DNA of 64,000 nucleotides, taken from the NCBI GenBank assembly GCA_028223755.1, contig JAOIUY010000002.1:124001-188000 (forward strand), in the 5' to 3' direction. A model generated the notes under the pieces. The model was given only the letters and a program-made list of their open reading frames with translations. It ran no database searches and was not told the origin of the DNA. Made by a program: the position numbers and the translations under genes. The first letter of the stretch is position 1. Every line of letters begins with the position of its first letter. Positions 37,425-45,900 of this stretch are shown here, piece by piece. The stretch is from Pseudomonadales bacterium (lineage in GTDB: Bacteria > Pseudomonadota > Gammaproteobacteria > Pseudomonadales > UBA7434).

Positions 37425-38513
37425 TTAAACACTCTGTATAGACGACTCTTGTTTAATATAACTAAGAATCTGAATTCGAAAACCGTTTCTTAATGCGGTG
37501 TAACTGCTGGGCCCTTTTTCTAAACCGCTATTAGCTGCCCAGTTATCGAGTGCGGTCTCGTTAAAGCCCAACCAAACATCGCCGGCTGCATCGCGAACCC
37601 AGTCTTGATCGTGTTGGCACAATTCTGAAATAACAAAAACGCCGTTGGGCGCTAATAACTTGGCAACATCACCAATAATGTCTTGTGGTTTGGCATTGTG
37701 ATGTAACACCATGTTAGCCACTACACAGTCAGCCTTACGTGCACCCGATTTCGTTGAAGATGAAAGCTTAGCTATTTCACTATCGAGTTGAATAAATGTT
37801 GATGTGTCGCCAAGGATAAAGCCGACCTTATTGAGTTTTTGTTGCTTGGCTGTCTCTCGACACTTTTGCAGCATCGGTTCGGCATTGTCTAATGCAATGA
37901 CATGATTAAAACGCTTTGATAGATTAGCCAGATAAGAGCCGTCACCTGGACCAATCTCGATAGCTTGTTTAGTTTCGCGCCTAGAAGAGGGCTCGGCAAT
38001 CAGGGTATCGAGTATTTCATCGACGGTGTCTCGATAATCCGCAATATCGACAATCAGATCTTGTTGGGCTTGGAAGCGCTCACTGTTCTCTGAAAAAAAT
38101 TGCAGTGATAGCTCGCTACGCGCTTTCTGCGCGCGATCAATGGCGTGTTGTAAATCACCAGAAAGGATTTCCGAATCTATAGAGGCAAACAGTTGATTAG
38201 TTAATTGGCTGTTTTCGCCGGCGCCAGGCAGGGCTCGGCGATAAAAAATCGCGTTTCCTTCTCGGCGGGTCGTCACTAAGTCAGCATTAGACAGCACTTT
38301 AAGGTGGTGGCTCATGGCCGATTGCTTTATATCGAATAGATTACAAAGCTCTAAAACACCAAAAGAGTCATGCTGTAAGACTTGAAGTATCTCAAGACGT
38401 AATTGGTCTGCACTGGCTTTAAGAAGGCGCTCAAGGGCTGCCAAGCCGGCAATGCTTGGAGTCTCAGTGATAGCATCACTGATGCTTAAGTTGTCCGACC
38501 TGGATTTCGCCAT
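37425..38513 (-). CDS. ArsR-type regulator fused to a SAM methyltransferase domain (SahR-like)
   Basis: A 362-aa fusion. Residues 20-110 form an ArsR winged helix (LRLEILQVLQHDSFGVLELC, DIKQSAMSHHLKVLSNADLV), without an evident Cys metal site. Residues 180-340 form a class I methyltransferase-like domain with the SAM motif AIEIGPGDGSYLANL and VVANMVLHHNAK. It heads metK-ahcY-metF. ArsR proteins named SahR sense S-adenosylhomocysteine and repress methyl-cycle genes in proteobacteria. This gene fits that role by position, and the methyltransferase-like domain would be a natural SAM/SAH sensor. The ligand is inferred. Palindromes lie directly upstream. Confidence 0.85.
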   Translation of the reverse strand: MAKSRSDNLSISDAITETPSIAGLAALERLLKASADQLRLEILQVLQHDSFGVLELCNLFDIKQSAMSHHLKVLSNADLVTTRREGNAIFYRRALPGAGENSQLTNQLFASIDSEILSGDLQHAIDRAQKARSELSLQFFSENSERFQAQQDLIVDIADYRDTVDEILDTLIAEPSSRRETKQAIEIGPGDGSYLANLSKRFNHVIALDNAEPMLQKCRETAKQQKLNKVGFILGDTSTFIQLDSEIAKLSSSTKSGARKADCVVANMVLHHNAKPQDIIGDVAKLLAPNGVFVISELCQHDQDWVRDAAGDVWLGFNETALDNWAANSGLEKGPSSYTALRNGFRIQILSYIKQESSIQSV

Positions 38514-38576
38514 GGCTAATGCCAGCCTGCTGCTAGTGGGGGGTTAAATTTGTTAGCTAGTTAAAAAAAGTGACCT

Positions 38577-38600
38577 CAATATCAATTTTTATTGATATTG
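38577..38600. promoter_or_regulatory. 24-bp perfect palindrome, candidate operator of the methyl-cycle operon
   Basis: CAATATCAAT, TTTT, ATTGATATTG: perfect 10-base arms, 64 bases upstream of the ArsR-type regulator start codon. This is a likely autoregulatory site. Confidence 0.65.
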
Positions 38601-38634
38601 AAAGTTAGCACATTATAAATAAAACAAAATATAT

Positions 38635-38650
38635 ATCAATTATTATTGAT
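38635..38650. promoter_or_regulatory. Second ATCAAT-N4-ATTGAT palindrome
   Basis: ATCAAT, TATT, ATTGAT repeats the core of the stronger site with the same 4-base spacer, 58 bases further upstream. Shared core and spacing suggest the same protein binds both. Confidence 0.55.
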
Positions 38651-38684
38651 GCTTTATTTTTGGCGAGTGTTGAAAATACTAAAA

Positions 38685-38710
38685 TCTATATTGATATATT
38701 TCAATATAGA
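38685..38710. promoter_or_regulatory. Third palindrome upstream of the ArsR-type regulator
   Basis: TCTATATTGA, TATATT, TCAATATAGA: perfect 10-base arms. The half-sites are in the opposite order (ATTGA then TCAAT), so this may bind a different protein. Its centre is also one base from an FNR-type box (TTGAT-N4-ATCAA). Confidence 0.45.
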
Positions 38711-38734
38711 TAGAGGTTGAGAGAGGATTTGAGT

Positions 38735-39988
38735 TTAAACTATTGATTTATATCCACTATGTTTATTTATATTACGAAAGTCTTCGAGCTTTAGGCCGTA
38801 GGTGCCATCGGGATAAAGTGCTCGAATCATATAAGGCCGATCACTATTGGGTTGGATTTGGCTGTTAGTATCAATGATTTTGGCCTCGCAATGGTCTTTG
38901 TTAGCATCTCGAGTGACTAATACTAGAGGTCGCAGACCATTATTTTCATCGGTTGGCAGCACAATACCTGCTTCGCCACTATTGAGCTCGGCAACGCTTC
39001 CAATCGGATAAACACCAATGGATTCAATAAATTTATTTAACAATGCGCCGTCAAAATGGCTATCTTTTGCATCAAGCAAGAGTTTAAGCGCTTCAGCTGC
39101 TGGTTTGGCTTCGCAATAAACTCGGCCACTGGTCATTGCATCATAGGCATCAGCAATGGCAACAATTCGCACCAGATAGGGAATCTGGCTCTCGTTAAGG
39201 CCAACGGGGTAGCCTGAGCCATCCATTCGCTCATGGTGTGATAAAGCAATATCGACGGCTGCTGCGGGAAGATTGGGTTGTCCTAGCAGCAGTTTTTTAC
39301 CGTGAATGGTATGCATCTTCATGACTTCAAAGTCTTGGCTATCGAGAGTGCCTTCTCGATTGAGTATTTCTGAAGGGACTTTGGTTTTGCCAACGTCATG
39401 TAGCATGGCGCAGATACCAAGATCTTCCAGGTCTTTTTGGAGCAAGCCTTCAGCGCGGCCTAGGGCAATACTTAAGATGGCGACATTCAAGCTATGTTCT
39501 GATGTGTATTCGTCTTTATTTTTAATCATGCTTAACCAGAGCATGGAGTGCGGATTAACAATAATATTGTTAACACAGTCCTCAACACTGGCGCGTACTT
39601 GATCAAGATGAAACAGGCCGCCGGATCTTACCGCGTTAAACATATCATCAATAACAGTTTTGGCTTTGCTATGAATAGTAATGGCGGCGTTTAAGTTTTC
39701 ATTGAAAGATAGGCTGCTGGTATAGGCTTGCGTCTGACTGGGTTTTTCACCGTTATCTTTATCGGAGCTAGCACTGCCTCGTGTGATATCAATATAGACG
39801 AATTTACAGAGTTTCTGGATATCAGTTAATTGCGATGATTTTCGGATGGTGAAACCGTGAATTAAAAATGGACTATCAATCCAAGATCGATCCAGCTCGG
39901 CAACATACATTCCCAATTTCAAATCGGACGCACGAATCCGTGTTTTTTCGACACCAGCTGTCGCTGCTTCAGCAAGTTTATGGAGCAT
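38735..39988 (-). CDS. HD-GYP domain protein, cyclic di-GMP phosphodiesterase candidate
   Basis: A 417-aa protein with an N-terminal DUF3391 region (RIRASDLKLGMYVAELDRSW) and an HD-GYP domain at about residues 150-330. Catalytic motifs are complete: HD in MLHDVGKTKVP, the HH pair in LSHHERMDGSGYP, and the signature GYP. HD-GYP enzymes hydrolyse cyclic di-GMP to GMP. It has no membrane segment, so it is probably cytoplasmic. With two GGDEF proteins nearby, it suggests active cyclic di-GMP signalling. Confidence 0.93.
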   Translation of the reverse strand: MLHKLAEAATAGVEKTRIRASDLKLGMYVAELDRSWIDSPFLIHGFTIRKSSQLTDIQKLCKFVYIDITRGSASSDKDNGEKPSQTQAYTSSLSFNENLNAAITIHSKAKTVIDDMFNAVRSGGLFHLDQVRASVEDCVNNIIVNPHSMLWLSMIKNKDEYTSEHSLNVAILSIALGRAEGLLQKDLEDLGICAMLHDVGKTKVPSEILNREGTLDSQDFEVMKMHTIHGKKLLLGQPNLPAAAVDIALSHHERMDGSGYPVGLNESQIPYLVRIVAIADAYDAMTSGRVYCEAKPAAEALKLLLDAKDSHFDGALLNKFIESIGVYPIGSVAELNSGEAGIVLPTDENNGLRPLVLVTRDANKDHCEAKIIDTNSQIQPNSDRPYMIRALYPDGTYGLKLEDFRNINKHSGYKSIV

Positions 39989-40190
39989 GTAACATCCCAG
40001 TGAATAAAAACGCGGTTGGCAATATTGATGAATAAAAGATTAATGAATATTAGCTAAATTAATACAATCATAGTCTAAAAATGTGAGTGAAGAAAATATC
40101 AGTGAGCTATGCAGTTATTTTAATAGGCAAGCTATGCTTTTTTTACAATTAGCACAACAAAAAGTGGGAGGGAGAAAAATGAATGTATAA

Positions 40191-40216
40191 AAAAGAAAAA
40201 GGGCCTTTCGACCCTT
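40191..40216 (-). terminator. Intrinsic terminator of pckA
   Basis: On the minus strand, AAGGGTC, a GAAA loop and GGCCCTT form a 7-bp stem followed by a T-rich tail, 26 bases after the pckA stop. The loop is a stable GNRA type. Confidence 0.9.
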
Positions 40217-40242
40217 AACTCAATAAAAAACAATAGATGATT

Positions 40243-41796
40243 TTAAGCCTTAGGACCTGCCGCAACAATATTCTCGTCAACGTCATACTTAGTAAAGTTA
40301 GCAACAAATTGTGCTGCGAGCTTTTTCGACTGTGCGTCATAAGCTGCTGGATCAGACCAAGTATTTTTTGGATTGAGCAGCTTGCTATCAACGCCGGGAA
40401 CACTAAGCGGTATATCCATATTCAAATCAGCTAAGTGCTGAGTTTCAATGTTGATTAAATCACCGTTCTGAATCGCCGTAATAACAGCACGAGTAGTTGG
40501 AATGCTAAAGCGCTTTCCTTCGCTGCCAGAGCCGCCAGTCCAGCCAGTATTAACTAGATAAACACGACTATCGAATGCGTCTATTCGCTTCATTAATAAC
40601 TCAGCATAATCGCCAGCTGGACGAGGCATAAATGGCGCGCCAAAGCAGGTAGAGAATGCAGGGTGGATACCGTCTTCGCCACCAAGTTCGGTTGACCCGA
40701 CACGCGCGGTATAGCCACTTAAAAAATGATAAGCCGCAGCTTCTTTCGATAAAATGGATACCGGCGGTAAGACGCCTGACACATCACAAGTTAAGAAAAT
40801 AACAACCTTTGGCTCTCCCGCTTTATTTTCTAAAACACGTTTGTTGACGTGTTCCAGTGGATAGCAGCAGCGACCATTCTCGGTCAAGCTGGTGTCATCG
40901 TAGTCTGGCGTTTTCGTCTCGTTAAGTACAACATTCTCAAGGATAGCGCCTTCACGAATTGCATCCCAAATAACAGGCTCATTTTTCTGGCTAAGATTAA
41001 TAGTCTTAGCATAACAGCCGCCTTCAATATTAAAGACTGTACCGGTACCCCAGCCATGTTCATCATCGCCAATTAAATAGCGTACTGGGTCTGCAGATAA
41101 TGTTGTTTTACCTGTGCCGGATAAACCAAAAAATAATGCGGTGTCGCCATTTTCGCCGACATTGGCCGAGCAATGCATTGGTAGAACATCTTGCTCAGGT
41201 AATAAAAAGTTCTGTACTGAGAACATGGCCTTTTTCATTTCACCGGCATAGCGCATACCCGCGAGCAATACTTTGCGTTCGGCAAAATTAATAATGACAA
41301 CGCCATCGCTATTCGTACCATCGCGATCAGGTTCACAGCAAAAGCTGGCGGCATTAAGAATTGACCATTCTGTTTTATCTTTAGGATTATAATTTTCAGC
41401 ATCAACACGAATAAACATATTGCGGCCAAATAAATTTTGCCAAGCAGTTTCAGTGCTCACCTTAACAGGAAGATAATGTTCGTCGTCGGCGCCAACATGA
41501 AGTTTTGATTGAAAGTATTCGCGCTCAGCAAGGTAGTTGCTAACACGATTCCAAAGTGCATCAAATTTGTCGGCATCAAATGGGCGGTTAACACTACCCC
41601 AATCTATAGAATCTTGCGTTGAGGGTTCTTGAACAATAAAGCGATCGCTAGGAGATCGACCAGTGCGGTGGCCAGTTGTGATAAGAAGTGCGCCATTATC
41701 AGCAAGTACACCTTCGCCGCGCGAGACGGCTAATTGAATAAGGGTATCAGCGTCAAGGTTTTCGTGAATCACGGGGCGTTCGCTAACTGTATTCAT
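40243..41796 (-). CDS. pckA: Phosphoenolpyruvate carboxykinase (ATP)
   Basis: Converts oxaloacetate and ATP to phosphoenolpyruvate, the entry to gluconeogenesis. The 517-aa protein has the kinase-1a motif [15 protein letters not shown], the metal motif IGDDEHGW, and the substrate segment [11 protein letters not shown] near the N-terminus. It lies next to hslO, hslR and yrfG, as in E. coli. A dedicated terminator follows. Confidence 0.98.
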   Translation of the reverse strand: MNTVSERPVIHENLDADTLIQLAVSRGEGVLADNGALLITTGHRTGRSPSDRFIVQEPSTQDSIDWGSVNRPFDADKFDALWNRVSNYLAEREYFQSKLHVGADDEHYLPVKVSTETAWQNLFGRNMFIRVDAENYNPKDKTEWSILNAASFCCEPDRDGTNSDGVVIINFAERKVLLAGMRYAGEMKKAMFSVQNFLLPEQDVLPMHCSANVGENGDTALFFGLSGTGKTTLSADPVRYLIGDDEHGWGTGTVFNIEGGCYAKTINLSQKNEPVIWDAIREGAILENVVLNETKTPDYDDTSLTENGRCCYPLEHVNKRVLENKAGEPKVVIFLTCDVSGVLPPVSILSKEAAAYHFLSGYTARVGSTELGGEDGIHPAFSTCFGAPFMPRPAGDYAELLMKRIDAFDSRVYLVNTGWTGGSGSEGKRFSIPTTRAVITAIQNGDLINIETQHLADLNMDIPLSVPGVDSKLLNPKNTWSDPAAYDAQSKKLAAQFVANFTKYDVDENIVAAGPKA

Positions 41797-42103
41797 AAAT
41801 AGATATTTTCCTAGGCTATCTGTTCTGTGAAACGATCGTTATACACTTAGAGCAAGCTGAACATTGTTCATCATTAATGATAATGGATTCTTGCCGCTCT
41901 TGCGTAAGGCTCCAACTTTAGCAATACCCATATCATTAATTATGACAGATGCTCATTATGAGTGGCGAATTTAATGGCTTAAGTTGGCCGTAATTTTGCA
42001 CCAAGCTATATTCGTAATTCGACAAATGAATAGTGGGTGAATGCTCTTCGAATGTGTTTTGAAGATTTCAATATATGATCGTTTTTATAAGGAATAATTC
42101 AAT
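41797..42103. other. pckA upstream region, no gene
   Basis: These 307 bases lie between the hslO stop and the pckA start, both on the minus strand, and must contain the pckA promoter. The clearest element is AACGATCGTT at 41831-41840, a perfect 10-base palindrome about 35 bases upstream of pckA, preceded by TGTGA. It does not match a known operator closely enough to name. No open frame here looks like a gene. Confidence 0.6.
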
Positions 42104-43039
42104 TTAATGGCGAGTTTGATCGGATAAAAGTCCCAGTTTTTCAATGTCCTGCCGGCCAAAACGGTATCTAGCGCTACAAAATTCGCAGTCCATAACAATT
42201 TCATTATCGGCTTCGAGTATGGATTCTATTTCTAAGGGATTGATTTGCATAAGTGCGGATGCTGTTCGTTGCTGTGAGCAGCTGCATTCAAATTGAATAT
42301 CGTCCGGTGGCGAGAGTTTGACTGGGTGTTCGTGAAATAAATTAAACAGGAGCTTTTCTGTCGATTCCTCAAGCAATTCTTTATTAGTGAGCGTTGATGC
42401 CAGCGCTATGAGCTCTTCCCAAATATTTTGACTCGTTGAAGTATCTGTGACGTCAATTTGATCACCGTCATCATGCGGCATGCGCTGCAACAAAATGCCT
42501 GCGGCTGTCGTATCCGATGTTGCTAAATGGAATAGTGTTGGCAGTTGCTCGGATTGATTGAAGTAGCCTTGCAAGCATTCTGCAAGTGTTGCTTGATCGG
42601 CAGCAACAATACCTTGATAGCGTTCTCCCTCTTCGGGTTCTATAGTGATAGCAAGTTGGCCTGGTCCCATTAAATCTTGAAAGTCTTGCTGGCAAGCTTT
42701 GTCTGCTAACGGTTGCTGATCAGAAAGTCGAGCGACAGCACGAATTTTGTGTTTGGCTGGCTCATCGAGCTCATCGTTTGCTTGTTGAATAACCGCTTCT
42801 GCCATTAATAATTTAACGGCATCATCACCTCTTGCCTGTAAAGAAAGGCGGGCATTATGTTTAAGATGAATGCCCATCAATACACTCGCTGTTAAGCTCT
42901 CGCCTAATAATGCATTAATTGCTATCGGATAGTTATGACCGTTTAGAGACTCAACAAAGCTGTTTTGAAGTTTAACGATCGCCCCACGAAAAGGTTGGCC
43001 CGCAAAGTAAAATCGTTGGATTAAATCAGTATTGGACAT
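42104..43039 (-). CDS. hslO: Redox-regulated chaperone Hsp33
   Basis: Holdase activated by oxidation and unfolding. The 311-aa protein carries the C-terminal zinc/redox switch with all four cysteines: CxC in FECSCSQQR and CxxC in MDCEFCSARY. The N-terminal domain has RFYFAGQPFRGAIVKL. It sits with hslR and yrfG in the order of E. coli. Zinc release on oxidation is family knowledge. Confidence 0.97.
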   Translation of the reverse strand: MSNTDLIQRFYFAGQPFRGAIVKLQNSFVESLNGHNYPIAINALLGESLTASVLMGIHLKHNARLSLQARGDDAVKLLMAEAVIQQANDELDEPAKHKIRAVARLSDQQPLADKACQQDFQDLMGPGQLAITIEPEEGERYQGIVAADQATLAECLQGYFNQSEQLPTLFHLATSDTTAAGILLQRMPHDDGDQIDVTDTSTSQNIWEELIALASTLTNKELLEESTEKLLFNLFHEHPVKLSPPDDIQFECSCSQQRTASALMQINPLEIESILEADNEIVMDCEFCSARYRFGRQDIEKLGLLSDQTRH

Positions 43040-43145
43040 AGTTTAGAATCACTTTGTTTAGGGCTATGTTGCTTATTGTCATATTTAATGCGTTGATATT
43101 ATTTAAATTCTTTATTGCAATAGCATGGACGACGGATAAAAAATA

Positions 43146-43553
43146 TTAATCAGATTCGCTATCTTGTTTAAAGCGATGAATTTGTCGCCGTTGTTTTTTA
43201 TTAGGCCTTGACGCGTAGTTTGGCATGGTTAGGTTTGCTGCCTTTCTTTCTGCTGCGCGTTGTTCGCGTAATGCAAGGCTGGCTTGTGTTTCGTCAAACA
43301 GCTTAGCTGCCTCTGTTGCATTCCGACGTTGGTCGGATAGCTGCTTAACAATAACTGTTTTTTCATCCCAGCCACAGCGAATCGTTAACTCTGCATCTAG
43401 CTCAACATTTTTACTGGTTTTAATTCGCTGGCCGTTATAGTGAACTTTTCCACCCTCAATAGCTTGTTTAGCTAAGCTACGCGTTTTAAAAAATCGTGCA
43501 GCCCAAAGCCACTTGTCAATTCGAACAGTGGCGGATGTGTTAGTCGAAGTCAT
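43146..43553 (-). CDS. hslR: Ribosome-associated heat-shock protein Hsp15 (S4 domain)
   Basis: A 135-aa protein with an S4 RNA-binding domain at residues 9-60 (VRIDKWLWAARFFKTRSLAKQAIEGGKVHYNGQ, given here in two known conserved parts: WLWAARFFKTRSLAKQAI and GGKVHYNGQ). Hsp15 recycles free 50S subunits carrying nascent chains. The basic C-terminal tail (RPNKKQRRQIHRFK) is typical. It begins 15 bases after yrfG and precedes hslO. Confidence 0.95.
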   Translation of the reverse strand: MTSTNTSATVRIDKWLWAARFFKTRSLAKQAIEGGKVHYNGQRIKTSKNVELDAELTIRCGWDEKTVIVKQLSDQRRNATEAAKLFDETQASLALREQRAAERKAANLTMPNYASRPNKKQRRQIHRFKQDSESD

Positions 43554-43568
43554 TATTACAACCCCCTG

Positions 43569-44246
43569 TTAAGCGGGAATTAGTTCGGCCAGCGATTGAA
43601 TGCCGGTATACGATTCGGGTTGTTGCATGGTTTGAGCCGGTCGTTGACTATCGGGGTTTAGAGGCATAATTAAATGACGAATGCCATATTGAGCCGCGGA
43701 AGCAAGAACGCGCTCGTTATCATCAACAAAGACTGTGCGCGCAGGATCAAAAGGAAACTGCCCGGCGAACTGCTCCCAAAACTGAGGCTCTTCTTTTGGA
43801 AGGCCGAAGTCATGAGACGCGTAGACCTCATCAACGTAACTTGAAATTTTAATTGTGTCGTCTTTGACCGCGAGGGTTTTACGATGTGCATTGGTCACGA
43901 TGAGCGACTGAACAGGCATGGCATTGACGGCAGAGAGTAGTGTTTTGGCATAAGGTAAAAATTGAATGCGATTTTGTACTTCGTATTTTAAAGCAACAAT
44001 ATCAACCTCAAGCTGGTCAATCCAATAATCAATACAATAAAAATTCAGCGTGCCAAGCTGCGTTCGAATTTTATCTTTTAAAAATTCTCGCGCTTCATCT
44101 TCTGTCCAGCCTTTTAGGGCGGCGTATTGCTTAGGTAGGTGGTGTAGCCAAAAGTAGTTGTCGTAGTGCAGGTCGAGCAATGTACCATCCATGTCAAACA
44201 ACACAGTATCAATATCTTGCCAGTTAATGTTTTGCGCGTTACCCAT
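43569..44246 (-). CDS. yrfG: GMP/IMP 5'-nucleotidase YrfG (HAD family)
   Basis: HAD-superfamily phosphatase of 225 aa. Motif I is VLFDMDGTLLDLHYDNYFW, motif II is in QSLIVTNAHRKTLAVK, motif III Lys lies in GLPKEEPQFW, and motif IV is TVFVDDNERVLASA. The E. coli homologue dephosphorylates GMP and IMP; substrate here is inferred. First gene of yrfG-hslR-hslO on the minus strand. Confidence 0.93.
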   Translation of the reverse strand: MGNAQNINWQDIDTVLFDMDGTLLDLHYDNYFWLHHLPKQYAALKGWTEDEAREFLKDKIRTQLGTLNFYCIDYWIDQLEVDIVALKYEVQNRIQFLPYAKTLLSAVNAMPVQSLIVTNAHRKTLAVKDDTIKISSYVDEVYASHDFGLPKEEPQFWEQFAGQFPFDPARTVFVDDNERVLASAAQYGIRHLIMPLNPDSQRPAQTMQQPESYTGIQSLAELIPA

Positions 44247-44353
44247 ATATCTGTGTCTTAATTGAAAGTGGAGGTCTTAGAATTATCGTCCTGTCTTCAT
44301 CTTATTATACGCCTATTATGTTGCGAGAAGTATAAAGCGAGAAGATCATCACG

Positions 44354-44379
44354 TCACAGGATTAATCGCCTGTGACGGT
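44354..44379. other. 9-bp perfect hairpin, unassigned
   Basis: CGTCACAGG and CCTGTGACG pair around an 8-base loop in the yrfG-small gene gap. No T run follows on either strand, so it is not an ordinary intrinsic terminator; it could be an operator or an mRNA 3' hairpin for the gene ending at 44453. Confidence 0.4.
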
Positions 44380-44452
44380 TGCAGTTAATTATTCTGATAC
44401 AAGAACACTAATTAAGAATCACTTGAGGCAAGCGATAGAGTGGTGAGAGCCT

Positions 44453-44695
44453 TTAACGACCGAAGCGAGTAAATTCTCTTAATTGCTTTGCACTAGGCCA
44501 GCAGGTGCGACCAACATAATAAAGTAATGCCATTTGTGCATCGGCCTTATTGCTGAAAGGGCCTGCTTGTTCATTTTGAGTGTTGGTGACAAACCAAAGG
44601 CCGTTTCTAATAAAGAAACAGTTTTTTAAATGTTGGCGATTCGACTTTCTTGGGGAATCGTTCTGATCTGTTTTGGGCAACGGCTTAATGCTCAT
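44453..44695 (-). CDS. Small conserved-type hypothetical protein
   Basis: An 80-aa basic protein. The middle (CFFIRNGLWFVTNTQNEQAGPFSNKADAQMAL) resembles small DUF6316-type proteins, in which a Trp-containing strand pair and a GPF segment recur. No signal peptide or catalytic motif is visible. The C-terminus holds LREFTRFGR. Function is unknown, and the family call is tentative. Gaps of about 200-300 bases on both sides contain only hairpins (44354-44379; CCATAGTT/AACTATGG at 44954-44975). Confidence 0.65.
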   Translation of the reverse strand: MSIKPLPKTDQNDSPRKSNRQHLKNCFFIRNGLWFVTNTQNEQAGPFSNKADAQMALLYYVGRTCWPSAKQLREFTRFGR

Positions 44696-44991
44696 AGCAG
44701 TATGTCTGACCTCTGGCGATAGCTTTATGGATTTAGTTTAAAACTTAGACGGCAATAACAATTACAGCGCAAATAACATTACAAAGAGCAATACAAATAA
44801 CGACATAATAAAATTGCGGTGTTTGTGCCTGTCTTATTTAGAGACTAGTAGAGGACTAAATGTTTCGCAGATATGACAGCTATAAAGTGTGAGGATGTTA
44901 CAAGATTAGAAGCTAGAGTCGCGCATCCTTGCGCAGGTGAGGGGAAGCGGCAGCCATAGTTGGTGTTAACTATGGATAAAATGAGAATAAA

Positions 44992-45582
44992 TTACGCTGT
45001 TAAACGCATGGTTGTCCAAACAGGTGCTGTTTTTTGTTGAAGCTTAGAGCGGCTTTGCGGGTTTAATGCCGTTAGTAATTGTTTAAGGCTTTTAGTGACT
45101 TGTTTGATCGCGCTTAGTGCTCTGGTCTTGCAAAGCAGCAGTGGTAATTCAATGCATCGAAGCGATGAAAAGTGAGAGAGTTGAACGCCGTCAGTTAAGA
45201 TATAGCGAATCGGTTGGCAATTGCCTTTCGAGTCAAAGTAAGGTGGTTTAATTAAGGCGCACACTTCTTTTTGTTGATTAAATATAAAAGTCGTGCCTTT
45301 TTTGTTACACACTAAAGGCGTATTAATATCGCTTAAACAGTGCCTAAATGCTTTATAGCTAACGGATTGGTAGTTACCGGCCGATAAGCCATGAGCTGCA
45401 AGCGACTGTCGTTCTTGCTTTTGTGCTAATTGTTTTTTGCACGATGATAAAGACGCTTGCCGAACGGCTCTCTTATAGGTGTTAACACGCTCGTTAAAAT
45501 AACTATATTTATAGGAGCTGTTATAAGAGCTATTAAAGAAAGGCTGTATTGAGAGCGTTTGCATAATCGTTGAGCGCATCAT
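44992..45582 (-). CDS. Unrecognised 196-aa protein with SOS-type promoter
   Basis: I do not recognise a family. The N-terminal 45 residues are rich in Ser, Tyr and Lys (FFNSSYNSSYKYSYFNERV), followed by a basic helical stretch (SSCKKQLAQKQERQSLA) and a central region with strand-like segments (GTTFIFNQQKEVCALIKPPYF, split by nothing obvious). The C-terminus is hydrophobic then basic (LPLLLCKTRALSAIKQVTKSLKQLL). No signal peptide or catalytic motif is evident. ATG 45582 is supported by AGGT eight bases upstream. Two LexA-type boxes lie 48-78 bases upstream, so damage-inducible expression is inferred. It might be a cell-cycle inhibitor or repair accessory, but nothing in the sequence decides this. 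Confidence 0.65.
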   Translation of the reverse strand: MMRSTIMQTLSIQPFFNSSYNSSYKYSYFNERVNTYKRAVRQASLSSCKKQLAQKQERQSLAAHGLSAGNYQSVSYKAFRHCLSDINTPLVCNKKGTTFIFNQQKEVCALIKPPYFDSKGNCQPIRYILTDGVQLSHFSSLRCIELPLLLCKTRALSAIKQVTKSLKQLLTALNPQSRSKLQQKTAPVWTTMRLTA

Positions 45583-45629
45583 TATTTACCTGAAATTTAA
45601 GTTTGTAATCTGTAGGGCTAGAATAAAAA

Positions 45630-45645
45630 CTGTATACTTAAACAG
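45630..45645 (-). promoter_or_regulatory. LexA (SOS) box 1
   Basis: CTGT-ATACTTAA-ACAG matches the gammaproteobacterial LexA core CTGT-N8-ACAG exactly, with an AT-rich middle. It lies 48 bases upstream of the 196-aa gene on the minus strand. Confidence 0.75.
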
Positions 45646-45660
45646 TGTATACCCATACAG
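45645..45660 (-). promoter_or_regulatory. LexA (SOS) box 2, abutting box 1
   Basis: On the minus strand CTGT-ATGGGTAT-ACAC, one base from the CTGT-N8-ACAG core. It shares one base with box 1. Adjacent double boxes are typical of tightly LexA-controlled promoters. Confidence 0.6.
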
Positions 45661-45900
45661 TACTTTTGCAAGAAATCACTGAGATTTTTTTGGCTTGAAT
45701 ACCGTTTTTACAGCTAACTTATTGTTTTACAAAATAGACTTTTTTTATTTTTGTAGGCTGGCTCAATCAATTTGGGCAAAAATTTACGGTACATCAGCGG
45801 CGTAGTCCTGCATATTAGAGGTCGAATATTTGCACAACAGCGTTTGCAAAGACATTTCTCTACTTAAAGAATCAACATAGAAGTCAAAATAGGAGACAAC

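Noticed and set aside
41831-41840. CRP or Cra operator at pckA
   Set aside because: AACGATCGTT is a perfect palindrome beside TGTGA, but the half-site spacing does not fit CRP, and the Cra match is partial.
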